Shown here piece after piece: positions 23,723 to 33,893 of a stretch of DNA of 64,000 nucleotides (positions within the stretch are counted from its first letter, which is position 1; each line of letters starts with the position of its first letter). The stretch covers positions 1,922,001 to 1,986,000 of the forward strand of contig JANUWI010000004.1 of assembly GCA_025504975.1 (NCBI GenBank), in the 5' to 3' direction. A program made the translations under genes and the position numbers. Under the pieces are notes generated by a model. It ran no database searches. It was not told the DNA's origin and saw nothing but the letters and a program-made list of their open reading frames with translations. The stretch comes from Plenodomus lindquistii (lineage: Eukaryota; Ascomycota; Dothideomycetes; Pleosporales; Leptosphaeriaceae).

Positions 23723-26700
23723 ATGGACGCGCGAGTAGATTTTGACATCAACGAGGCGATCAAGTTGTTCGACACTGATCCTGCATCCATTCCGACTCCA
23801 GAGGCTCCACAGGCGCTGCAAGATTGCGAAGATGAGCCAGAATCGCTGTCGTCGTCTGGGTTGATCAATAGCGTGCTCAATCCTGTAGTCGACGCCGTGG
23901 CAGAGAGCCCAGATGCCATCACACGCAGCTCAGTGTTTGATACACTGCAGTTCCTTTTGAAGTGCGTGACAGCCTACCATGAAGACAGAAAACACACAAA
24001 ATATATACTAACCGTGCGCCCGTCTAGGTTTTCCTCGCAGATACCCCCCACAATCCTCAGCAAAATCCTCGACCTACTTGTCTCCGCGCTGTCAACCCAA
24101 GCCGACGTGGTACACGCAGATCTGGAGGCAGAAGAGCAAGATGTCATCCCGCACCACAAGAACATCCTCGAGATGTACGCCTTTCTCCTTCGGTGGACCA
24201 TCTCAGCGGTCGAAAATAGGGCCATGGAGAAGTCGGCCTCAGCACCAGCACGAGGGCGGGGTAAAGTGACAAAAGCCAAGTCGGGCGTCTCCAAAGACGG
24301 GGTTTGGGATGCGTCTTTCCAGTTGGAGACAGCTCTTGACCGAATGGCCAAGGTGCTGAAGCTTAAGCTCGGTCGCATATTTGTCACTACTTCGGAGCTT
24401 GACACCTTTATTGGATTGATGACCAAGCCAGTCTATCATATCCTTGAGAATGAAACCAGGGTCAAGAACAAGGCCATTAGAGATCATTGTTTCAGGGTTC
24501 TGTGCTTTGCTGTCAAACGCCATGGACATGCATACACCGCCCAAACATCCATCAACCAGAGTCTGACGTACTTCGAGCATCTCTCGGAGCCCATGGCCGA
24601 ACTTCTCTTCACACTTGCAGATGCTTTCGATTACCCCCAGCTGGCTGAGGATGTACTCAAAGACATTGGCGCAAAAGAATTCAGCGCCACCGATACCAAA
24701 GGACCGAAGTCCATCTCGACATTCCTTACCAGAATCGCCGAACTCACGCCTCATCTAGTCATCAAGCAAATGACAAGTCTTGCCGTTCTGCTGGAGAGCG
24801 AATCGTACACCCTCCGCTGCGCCATTATCGAAGTCCTGGGTCATCTGATCGCCATGCTTAGCAAGCTGGGCCAAGACGATCGTAGCCAGAGTTATCAGGA
24901 CAACATCGACGTCTACTTTGACGTGCTCGAGTCCCGATTTCTGGACGTCAATCCCTACTGTCGATGCCGAGTTATGCAGGTGTACGTCAAATTGTGCGAC
25001 CTCGAGCAGAAATATCCAACACGTCGACGCACTGTTACCGATCTTGCTGCACGAAGTCTCGAAGACAAGAGCAGCAACGTACGACGTAACGCCATCAAAC
25101 TGCTTTCAAAGCTTGTTTCAACCCATTTATTTAGCGCTTCTTTCGCTGGGCAGCTTGCGACGAAAGACTGGACCGAAGAGTTGGACAAGTGTGATGCTCA
25201 GATCAACGCTCTGCAGCCACCGGAAGCGCTGCGTGAGCGTGCTCCTGGAGATCAAACCGTGGATGAAAATTTGTTACAAGATGCCACACAGGTAGATGCC
25301 GAAGACACGGGCGAACCGAAGCATCCGTCGGAATTGACAGAAGAAGAACGCGCCGCCTTGCTCGAAAAGGCCGAAAAGGATGCCGCAACTACACAAGAGC
25401 TTGGAAGGCTGCACAAACTACGCAAATTCATAAAAATGGCCCTGAAGTTCATCAAAGTTATTAACGAGTCTGCTGAGGTAGTCACTCAATTGCTGTCGTC
25501 AAAGAACAAGAGTGAGGTCATCGAGGCCATGGACTTCTTCGTCACAATAGAAGCCTACAAGATCACAAATGCCAAACTCGGCATTCGGAGAATGTTGCGA
25601 TTGATCTGGACCACAGGCAACAGTGATGAAGGCAAAGGTGTCCAGGCGCATCTCATCGAATGCTACAAGGGATTGTACTTCCAGCCCCCACCTGGGTTTG
25701 ATACGAACGCTGCCGCTACCTTTGTTGCGAGAAACATGACGGGTCTGACGTCCGGCACCACGCCCGCTGAACTGACCTCGCTTGAACAGCTACTGAGCTC
25801 CATGATCAAACAGGGCTTGGTGAATGATCTAGTCGTGCAGAAGCTGTGGCAGATTTACGGTTATCAAAAGAAAGATATCTCGAAAAACCAACGTCGTGGA
25901 GCCATCATCGTCTTGGGTATGCTGGCGCTCTCGTCACCAGATATCATAGTACAGGAAATGGAGACGTGCCTGCGCATTGGTCTGGGAGAACTCGGTCGAA
26001 GGGATCTAGGGTTGGCTCGCTACACCTGTATTGCTCTACGAAGGATCAGCCCCCCTCCTGGCAAACAAGCGTCCCCGGCTGCACCAGCGAGTGTAGTCAA
26101 GTTGCCGAATGATCACGCTGTACTCATCAGACTGGCGGCAATGGCCGAGCTAGAATCTGACAGCAAAGAATGGTTTGGAGTAGCAGAGCAAGCTATCAGC
26201 GCCATCTATGTTCTTTCGAAGCATCCAGATGTGCTCTGTTCGCAAATCATTCGGCGGATAACCAAACGAGTCTTCGCAACACAAGCATCATCACGACCAA
26301 CATCAAGCTCCAACGCCGAAGATCCCGATCAGACGTCACCACCCGCAGACGCGGCAACGCCAGCGGCTCCCGTGGCCCCTGAGGCCCTTAAGAAGAAACA
26401 GAACTCGGCGCTGGCGCTCTCACAACTGTTGTTCGTTGTTGGACATGTCGCTATCAAGCAGATCGTGCACCTCGAGCTTTGCGAGCTAGAATTCAAACGA
26501 CGAAAGGCTGAGAAGGATAAGAACAAGACAGCTCCAACGCCTCGAAGGTCGATGGCATCGACTGTAGAGCCCACACCGCTGAAGAAGGGTCGCAAGCGTG
26601 GCGCAACAAAGGAACCCACACCTGCTACTGAAGAAGTGGATGAACTGGATCTTATGGCAGGTACTACCGAAGATGACTTTACAGAAGCCATTGCGCACGT

Positions 26701-27534
26701 CCGTGAGCGTGAGCTTCTTTACGGCCCGAAGTCTTTGCTGGCAAATTTTGGAGCAATGGTGGTTGACATCTGTGCGAACAATACCTCATACAACCACCCA
26801 ACCTTGCAAGCACAGGCAGCGTTGTGTTTGGCAAAGCTCATGTGCGTAAGCTCAGAGTATTGCGAGAACAACCTTGGCCTCCTGCTCACTATCCTTGAAC
26901 GGAGTCAAGACGCAATTGTTCGCAGTAATCTTGTCGTCGCGCTTGGTGACATGGCGGTGTGCTTCAATCACCTCATTGACGAGAACACTGACTTCCTTTA
27001 CCGTCGTTTGAACGACGGTGATCCAAGTGTCAAACGCACTTGCCTCATGACCTTGACTTTCTTGATTTTGGCTGGGCAAGTCAAGGTCAAGGGCCAGCTA
27101 GGCGAAATGGCCAAGTGTCTCGAGGACAGTGACAAAAAGATTGCAGACATGGCACGCATGTTCTTCACTGAATTGTCTACAAAGGACAATGCAGTGTACA
27201 ATCAATTTATCGACATGTTTAGTCTACTCAGTGCGGACACGGCGCTCACCGAAGACTCATTCAAGAAGATTGTCAAATTCTTGGCTGGGTTCATCGAGAA
27301 GGTACGTACTCTCTTTGACGAAGTTTTGTTGAATTTTAACTTCAAGATACTGATTATCATCAGGACAAACATGCAAGACAATTATCGAACAAACTGGCCT
27401 TAAGACTGCCCAAGGCGGAGAACGAGAGGCAGTGGAACGATGTTGCGTACACCCTTGGTCTTCTCCAACACAAGGACGAGGACATACAGAAGATGATCAC
27501 GGATGGGTTTAGGGTTGTTCAGACAGCGGCTTGA
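23723..27534 (+). CDS. CND1: condensin complex subunit 1 (Cnd1/CAP-D2/Ycs4)
   Basis: Exons 23723-23961, 24028-27301 and 27364-27534 give 1227 aa. The protein is a HEAT-repeat solenoid. Cnd1-family landmarks include ILENETRVKNKAIRDHC, VNPYCRCRVMQVYVKLCDLE, DKSSNVRRNAIKLLSKLV, the C-terminal NLVVALGDMAVCFNHLID, and RRLNDGDPSVKRTCLMTLTF. A basic, phosphosite-rich linker (TPRRSMASTVEPTPLKKGRK) lies near residues 970-990. Condensin compacts chromosomes for mitosis, and CAP-D2 is the non-SMC HEAT subunit. Intron 1 (66 bp, GTGCGT...GTCTAG with ACTAAC) contains no stop and keeps frame, so unspliced reading would add 22 spurious residues; splicing gives FLLKFSSQIPPTILSK. The start at 23723 follows the minimal promoter shared with CDC7. 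Confidence 0.93.
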
Positions 27535-27942
27535 GGTGTCTATGATGAGTTTGATGAATGTACATGATGCATAAGATACCTTGGATATGACCGGTTTTGA
27601 TTTATGCAGGCGTTTATAGAATGTTTTGAGGATACGTAGTACTCATTGTGCACGATTACCTCGACGACGTACTATCATAATTGAGGTCTTTGTAGGTCTC
27701 ATGATAGGCAGATATCAGATTCTCACCCTTCGCTCTTGTCGGTCTATGCTGTTCACCGCCAGTGCCGTCCATGACAAGTTATGTTCACCTTCACGATCAC
27801 TGTTCACCACATTGTAGTCGGAGGAGCGGCCAGCGCTTTCTGTATCCCATAAGACTTGCCTATTCTTTTCTCGACGATTACCAAAACCTATACGCTGTGT
27901 ACTTTTCATTTGGCACGCGCTTCTTCTACTACTACCGCAATC
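27535..27942. other. intergenic spacer between CND1 and the BTB gene
   Basis: 408 bp containing the 3' region of CND1 and the promoter of the next gene. No further feature seen. Confidence 0.5.
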
Positions 27943-29345
27943 ATGAAGTCTCGCAACGAAACCCCAATCAACGTCAACGAATCGGCCATATGGCCACTCA
28001 CCTCATTCGCTATTTTGAACGAGTTCAAGTCGCCTGGTCGAGCTGAGCTTATCCTTGATCGCGGCAACAGCGAGTTTGGACTCATCCATCGCCAAGACAC
28101 AAGTACAGCTGTAATGGCGCAGTGTCCAGATACAGACGACCCTGTCTTCTTCGCCGTGGCAAAGATCCGTGCAGCGTGTTTGCGGACAGGTATCTCGTGC
28201 AAGAAGATCTGTATTCTTATGGCGCATTTTCAGTTGGACCTGGTGTTCACGGTAGCAAGTGGAGCAGCAGACTTCATGCAGTTACTTGGACAGCTCGCGA
28301 CCAAAGTTGGGAATGAGGGATTTGAGATCTACGAAGCTGCTTCGTAAGTATCCTGTACGTCTTTGGATAGGACGTCGAGCTGACAGGCAATGTAGCAATG
28401 CCACACTTGCTCGCGCCGATTTCAGTATGGTGAAAGAGTGTCCAGACTTGAGGGATCAGGGCGAAGTACATTGGGCGGCAACAGCAGACACAGATACATC
28501 CGAGTGGGCTAAGTATGGTCGGAGGAATCACATTGAGAGTAGTTGTTGATAATTCCAGGGTCTACAAAGCTGGCAAATGCGCTGACTTCACAGTCATTGC
28601 AGGTGGGATATTGTTCCCTGCCCATCGGGTCTTGTAAGTGAGATTACACACTCATTTGCTCTGTCGACTAACATCTATTAGGCTTTGTATACGATCCGAG
28701 TACTTCAACGCCGTCTGCGATGGGCGCTTCTCAGTACGTCACGCTCGAGAACTTACAAACGCTACCGCTAACACCTGTTAGGAAACCGAGCAACGCTCAA
28801 TTACACTACCTGAAGATGCAAAAACCATTTCGACCATGCTTCAAGAACTCTATGGCGTCTACAATCCGACAACAGGCTCAATCTTTACCAATTTTGCCCT
28901 GCGTCGCGCGTTTGAGAAAGAATGCATGATGAACGACATCTTATCGCTTTTCATCGCTGCTGACAAGGTTTGTTTTCCCATTGATCTCACCGTCCCTGTC
29001 ACAACTGACATATCCATCTTACAGTACTCTCTCCACGCCATCAAGGGAAAGGCAGCCGAGGCACTCATTGACCGGCTACCATTCGTTCACGACCCTCTCA
29101 GCATCGTGGACATAGCCTCCAATATCTTTCAGCCCGAGTTCCCTGCATTTGATGGCGGTTTGCGTCAGGCAATCGTTTTGCAAATACAGGCAAGACTTTC
29201 GGCCATCATGGAGGACGAAGAAGCTTGGAAAGAGTATGCTGAGAACAAGGAGGTGGTGAGGGCATTGCATATGCATCAGTGTGAGATGTGGGGTGGAGGA
29301 GGAGTGGGGATGATGACACCGCCTGCGACTCCGACGAAGAAGTGA
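27943..29345 (+). CDS. BTB/POZ domain protein, possibly with a separate N-terminal gene
   Basis: Six exons (27943-28343, 28396-28512, 28559-28633, 28682-28733, 28782-28967, 29025-29345) join in frame to 383 aa. From about residue 170 the protein is a BTB domain: YKAGKCADFTVIAGG, then ILFPAHRVLLCIRSEYF and the CDGRFSETEQRSITL loop. The DDPLSIV helix and a C-terminal tail follow. BTB proteins dimerise and often act as Cullin-3 adaptors. The first ~134 residues (MKSRNETPINV to YEAAS) match nothing I know. They could be an independent intronless gene (27943-28347, stop TAA overlapping the donor GTAAGT), with the BTB protein starting at the in-frame ATG near 28427. The last intron (57 bp, 28968-29024) is stop-free and in frame. 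Intron 1 has a second in-frame acceptor nine bases upstream. The BTB assignment is firm, the N-terminal fusion uncertain. Confidence 0.7.
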
Positions 29346-29723
29346 AGCATGGAGGGAGGGTGGATCGGTGTGTATGGTGGGTTTGGGACGCGAGAATGAA
29401 AGGACACGGTGCTCTCTGAGTAGGATGAGTTCACGTGGTATTTGGGTTGATTTGGAGGCAGATTGAAATTGACGTTTTGCGCACGCGACAGTTTATCGGC
29501 GGCAAACCCACAAGCAGCACTTGGAGAGTGTTTTTATGGAGCGCTGAGAAGCGCATATCTTAGCAGAGTAATGATATACCCAGCGTATAAAGGCAAAAAA
29601 GAAGATGGAAATGATTCACCACCGCACGTGCCCGCGCGCCACGCTAACACGTACCCACACCCAAACCTCGACACGTCACGTCTCCCTGCTGTTGCACCCC
29701 ACCTCCCCCGCCACGATACCCCA
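29346..29723. other. spacer upstream of the MYST gene
   Basis: 378 bp with a TATA-like GTATAAAG near 29585-29592, about 135 bp upstream of the chosen MYST start. An in-frame ATG at 29571 would extend that protein by 51 residues but lies before the TATA-like element, so I do not use it. Confidence 0.45.
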
Positions 29724-30831
29724 ATGGCCCCCGATGTAGCCTCTACCAACGGCGCATCCACGCCCAAACCCACCCAAAAGCCTCCAACGGGCCCCAACGT
29801 CTTGGAAGTCGTCTTCGGCTCTCTGCTCATCAAGCCATGGTACCCGTCCTTCTATCCCGAGGACCTGGTCGGACGGCGCGTGGAACGGTTGTATGTGTGT
29901 CAGTGGTGCTTTAGATATACCAAGGAATTGGTTGGGTTTCTGGGACATCTGGTATGTGCCCATTACTGTTCGTGTGCAGGATGAAGCTGAAATGTTGCGC
30001 ATGTAGAAAGTCTGTCCCCTGCACACAACCGCACCGCTGGGCATACGCGTCTATACAAAGGACAACTACTCCCTGTACGAAATCGACGGCGAGCAACACA
30101 AACTCTATGCGCAGAACTTGTCGCTGTTTGCGAAGCTTTTCCTGGACACCAAGTCGGTGTTTTACGATGTGACGACCTTCTTGTATTACTTGCTTGTCGC
30201 GCATGAGCCTAGCCCGAGCATACCGAACACATACCTCAACGACAATGGCAGTGAGATGGGGGTGCCAAGTACGAATGGCGGACAAGTTGTCGGCTTCTTC
30301 AGTAAGGAAAAGATGAGCTGGGACAACAACAACCTGGCGTGTATATTGGTGTTCCCACCGTGGCAGAAGCAGGGACTGGGTCAAATATTGATGGGTGCGA
30401 GCTATGAGATGAGCCGACGGGAGGGACGGCTGGGTGGACCTGAGAAACGTATGTTGTTGTATGATTCTACCGCAAGAGGACGTCATGGCCACTAACATTT
30501 CACAGCATTATCGGACCTTGGTCGCATCGCGTACATACATTACTGGTCACAGACACTCGCACGCACGATATTAGCATCACCGTCAAAACGCACATTGACG
30601 GTGCAGGATCTTCGGGAGAGGACGTACATTGTACCAGAAGACATCATAGCAACACTACAGGTTATGGATGTACTGGAGCAGAAGAAAAGGGGTGGTGCAG
30701 AGGTGGTTATTAACAAGGCCAAGGTCAGAGCATGGGCGGAGGCCAGTAAGGTTGATTTGAACAGGGTTCCTGTAGATGCGGATGCATTCGTTGTCCGCGA
30801 AGTTAGTAGAAGCGCCAGCGAAGAGTCATAG
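29724..30831 (+). CDS. SAS2: MYST-family histone acetyltransferase, Sas2-like
   Basis: Three exons (29724-29951, 30007-30448, 30506-30831) give 331 aa, close to yeast Sas2. The N-terminal part has the MYST zinc finger (YVCQWCFRYTKELVGFLGHL, then KVC). Next is the acetyl-CoA fold with LFLDTKSVFYDVTTFLYYLL, the catalytic cysteine in NLACILVFPPWQ, the P-loop QKQGLGQ, and the general-base region EGRLGGPEKPLSDLG, the last created by splicing. The C-terminal helix TYIVPEDIIATLQVMDVLE is typical of MYST enzymes. There is no chromodomain or Tudor-knot, and the size is small, which argues against Esa1 and for Sas2-type. Sas2 acetylates H4K16 and shapes silent-chromatin boundaries. Both introns are short, of 55 and 57 bp. 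Confidence 0.88.
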
Positions 30832-31026
30832 CATGTGCGAAGAGCTTCACTTCACGGCGTTTGGTCAAAGATACCCCAGAGGTCGAGCAAATTTCAAAGA
30901 AGTTATTGCAACGCCATTGCGCCCATTCCAAGCAACTTGGCTCTATCATTGTGGGTATTTCCAAACCACTCATCCATAACTCCATGACGCATACCTTTCA
31001 AATTCACAAGTCGAACTCTCACGCCC

Positions 31027-31728
31027 TCACTTGTTCTGCTCGTCCATATACCCAACCACATCCCCACACCTCTCTAATCTCGCCCTCGTCTCAGGTAGCC
31101 CCTTATTCAACCTCGCCAGCCCCTCAACCGCCCTCTCCCAATTCCTCTGCACCTCGTCTGCCCTTGCCAATGCCTCCACACCCACGACATCCTCCCCCCC
31201 TAACACCTTCGCCTGCCTCTCCAACCCCTCCATCACCTCCCTCACCTCCTCCTCCTCCCTCTCCCACCTCTCCTGCCACGCCCTCGCCGCAACTGCCGGC
31301 GTAGTCCTTCTATGCGCACTAATCTTCGACACAAGCGCATCACGCTTCGCCACCTGACTCGCCAGCCTCGCCCTCAACTTGTCATCAAAAGCCTCGAACT
31401 CTTCCTTCTCAACCTCACTCACACCCTCTACCACCACACCCTCCATTGCCTCCCCCCGCTCATCGACTTCGTCGCCGCTGCGACCTCGGGCCACGACGTC
31501 GATGCCGTTGATGCTGATGTTGTTGCGCATGCCTTGGAGCACGTTTGCGACAAAGGCGTCTACCAGCGACTCGACGTGTGTGCGTAGTTCGTCGGGCGTG
31601 TTGGATGTGTCTGTTACGGGGGGCAGGTGGAGATCGAGTTTTTGCCGTGCGGCAGCCCGAATTTGAGAGGTTAGATAGGTGAGGTCTGAGGGGGATTGGA
31701 GTTCGATTTTGCGGTGTTCGGGGTCCAT
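31027..31728 (-). CDS. MIS14: kinetochore protein Mis14/Nsl1
   Basis: A single exon encodes 233 aa starting MDPEHRKIELQSPSDLTYL. This N-terminal motif, continuing into TSQIRAAARQKLDLHLPP, is the signature of the fungal Mis14/Nsl1 family. The remainder is mostly alpha-helical and charged, with long Glu/Arg heptad stretches (ERWEREEEEVREVMEGLERQ) suited to coiled coils. Mis14 is a subunit of the MIND/Mis12 complex, which links centromeric chromatin to the Ndc80 microtubule-binding complex. The gene converges on SAS2, with only about 195 bp between stop codons. The start is the ATG directly before the conserved motif. Upstream in-frame sequence exists but looks like leader. Confidence 0.9.
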   Translation of the reverse strand: MDPEHRKIELQSPSDLTYLTSQIRAAARQKLDLHLPPVTDTSNTPDELRTHVESLVDAFVANVLQGMRNNISINGIDVVARGRSGDEVDERGEAMEGVVVEGVSEVEKEEFEAFDDKLRARLASQVAKRDALVSKISAHRRTTPAVAARAWQERWEREEEEVREVMEGLERQAKVLGGEDVVGVEALARADEVQRNWERAVEGLARLNKGLPETRARLERCGDVVGYMDEQNK

Positions 31729-32366
31729 TGCTGGTTGTGGTGTGGTATGGGGTTGGTGTGTGGGAGGATGAGGAAACGATTTGGCGCGGTGGCGTGCCGG
31801 TGTACGGTTAAATTGGTGTTTCTTGTTTAGGCAGTCAGGATTGACAATCGCGCTTGGTGTTGCAATGGGTAGGGCTGTCGTGTCGTGGTGGTTTTGGTTG
31901 CGCTCGGTATGACTTTGTTTTGGTGTTGTTTGCGCTGCAACATGGCAGGCGCGCTGTGCACGCGCCTTATCGATACCGGCAAGAGCACTAGTACCGCCCC
32001 ACCTACCTCGGCGCATGCGTGCAGCGCTGCTGTGCATCGTATGACATGAGGCTGTCTCGGAGTGAAACATGGTTATTCAGCAGATTTGGATAAAATGCAA
32101 GCTCCATTGACGGTTGGATTATATACATGACATGGTAGAAGTCATAAACCAAGAACCAGAGAGCTCCACGCGCCATACCGGCGCCTATACATGTTCCATC
32201 CGTTCTAAACTCCAAGAGCAACATCCCAATATCAAACCAATAGCAAACACCTGGTCACCAAAAATGTGCCAAAGCATGGTACGCCCGCAGTATTGCAGCC
32301 CAGAACACATTCCTACACACTCGTTTATTCATATCCGTCTCCCATGTCGACCGACAGCGACTCGGC
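31729..32366. other. spacer between the small orphan gene and MIS14
   Basis: 638 bp holding the MIS14 promoter and the 3' region of the small orphan gene. The MIS14-proximal part is GT-rich on the plus strand, that is, pyrimidine-rich on the sense strand, as expected for a fungal leader. Confidence 0.5.
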
Positions 32367-33002
32367 TCATGACGGGAACATCTTGGCCGCCTCCTCGTCC
32401 GTGAGTATAATATCCTCTACTGGATCCTTGCGCGTCTCGAGATCATCGAAGTGGTAGTCTGCGTAGCTAGGTAGGAAGATTTCTGTGTAGGGTATTGAGT
32501 CAGCGATACTATGCGTAAGACATGCGCAATGCAGTAGTAGACTATGTGTACCTTGATTCCAATCGAAGCCTTGCGACGCCTTGACACAAGTAATCTACGC
32601 GACCATTAGCCTTGCGTGTATTTGGAGCTCGAGGTATGAAGCGCAACGTACCAACCGCGGACTCTCCGAATCTCCAACGTTGATTACTGTATGCTCTGCC
32701 TTGGAGAACGTCGCAGCTACACCACATCCATCAGCCCACTATCCACTCTGTTCCCCATAGCAATACTCACACATCAAACTCGTCCGCCTTCCACTCCGCT
32801 CATTTCCTGGACTACCCTGCGGCGTCGACCCTGCGGAGCCACTGCTGCTCCCCGGACTGCCGTAGGTACCGTCATAGCTGAAGTGGTTCGAGTCCATGGA
32901 ATGGCGGTGTTGCTGGAGTTTGTTCCGGCGTCTCGGAATAGCAATTGCATTGGATGCCGAGGCCATGGTAGAAGAAGAGGAAGAAGAGGATGATGATGCC
33001 AT
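32367..33002 (-). CDS. small Ser-rich conserved-type fungal protein, unknown function
   Basis: Four small exons (32771-33002, 32652-32716, 32552-32594, 32367-32482) assemble in a single frame into 151 aa. The N-terminus is a serine run with basic patches (PRRRNKLQQHRH), then a Gly/Ser-rich segment containing TPQGSPGNERSGRRTS, which has proline-directed and basophilic phosphosite character. The C-terminal half, revealed only after splicing, is compact: TFSKAEHTVINVGDSESPRL, then CVKASQGFDWNQ and EIFLPSYADYHFDDLETRKD, ending in an acidic helix. I do not recognise a family. Four consistent introns and a well-composed C-terminus argue that the gene is real. No signal peptide or membrane segment is visible. 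Confidence 0.72.
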
Positions 33003-33893
33003 GGTAGCTAGAAAACTCGTATGATGTTTCTGTCGTGAATTCACATAGGTAATGATGATAAAGATGCGAGACTCGGATCGTGTCAAAGAGATATGTCTCT
33101 AAACCCCGCAAATACAGCAACAAAGCCAGTCAACTCAGCCAGTCAGTCCCATAAGAAGAAGAAGGGGAAGTTGACAGAAGAATGTGAGTACAGGAACAAC
33201 TCGCAAACTTCCCCCCAACCGTCCATAGCCTCATCCCGTCTGACTCCCACCCCCCAATCCAGCAACCCTCGGTGAGGCGTCAGTCGTCAACGCGGCCCTG
33301 GCCAATCAGCAGCTCGCACGCAGCGTCCGCCTGGTCGATGTGCACGGCTAAGTGGGGCGGCTGTGGGGAGCGTGACAGGCACCCGTGCGTGCATGCCGTG
33401 CGCGTTGCGTTGGCGTCATGGAGTCGGCGTGTCGTCTTATCTTGGTTATCTATCTACCATACAAACCTGTGGGAGGGGAGCAGAGGGGACCGATGGAAGC
33501 CGTGAGGGACAATGGTGCGTGTTTAGCTGTAGTGAATTGACTGGGGCTATTGCTGTGTGAAGTGTGACGATGAGGCAAGGCCTTCCTAAATTGCCTGAGG
33601 CCGGTGCCTGGCAGCCCTGAGGCTCAGCCCTGCAAGCCATGCGATGCACGAGTTACGATGAATGAATACATCCACGACACCCTCGCCTTGTTCTACATGC
33701 ACCCACATAGTATCGTCCGCAAAATTCATAATCGCAGTCATCATCTGCAACAACACCTTACTATGAGTTTGAACATTGATTTCTTGTCAATCCACTGTCG
33801 CTAATTGTAACAATGAAAGCTCACACCCCGGGCCGTAATTACAGCCTTGATAACGCCACAAGTCCTCCTACGCCATTCCCCACGCATTCACCC
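33003..33893. other. intergenic region upstream of the small orphan
   Basis: 891 bp between the orphan gene start and the MPE1 stop, both on the minus strand. It contains an AAGAAGAAG run near 33151-33160, but I see no gene or regulatory motif I can defend. Confidence 0.5.
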
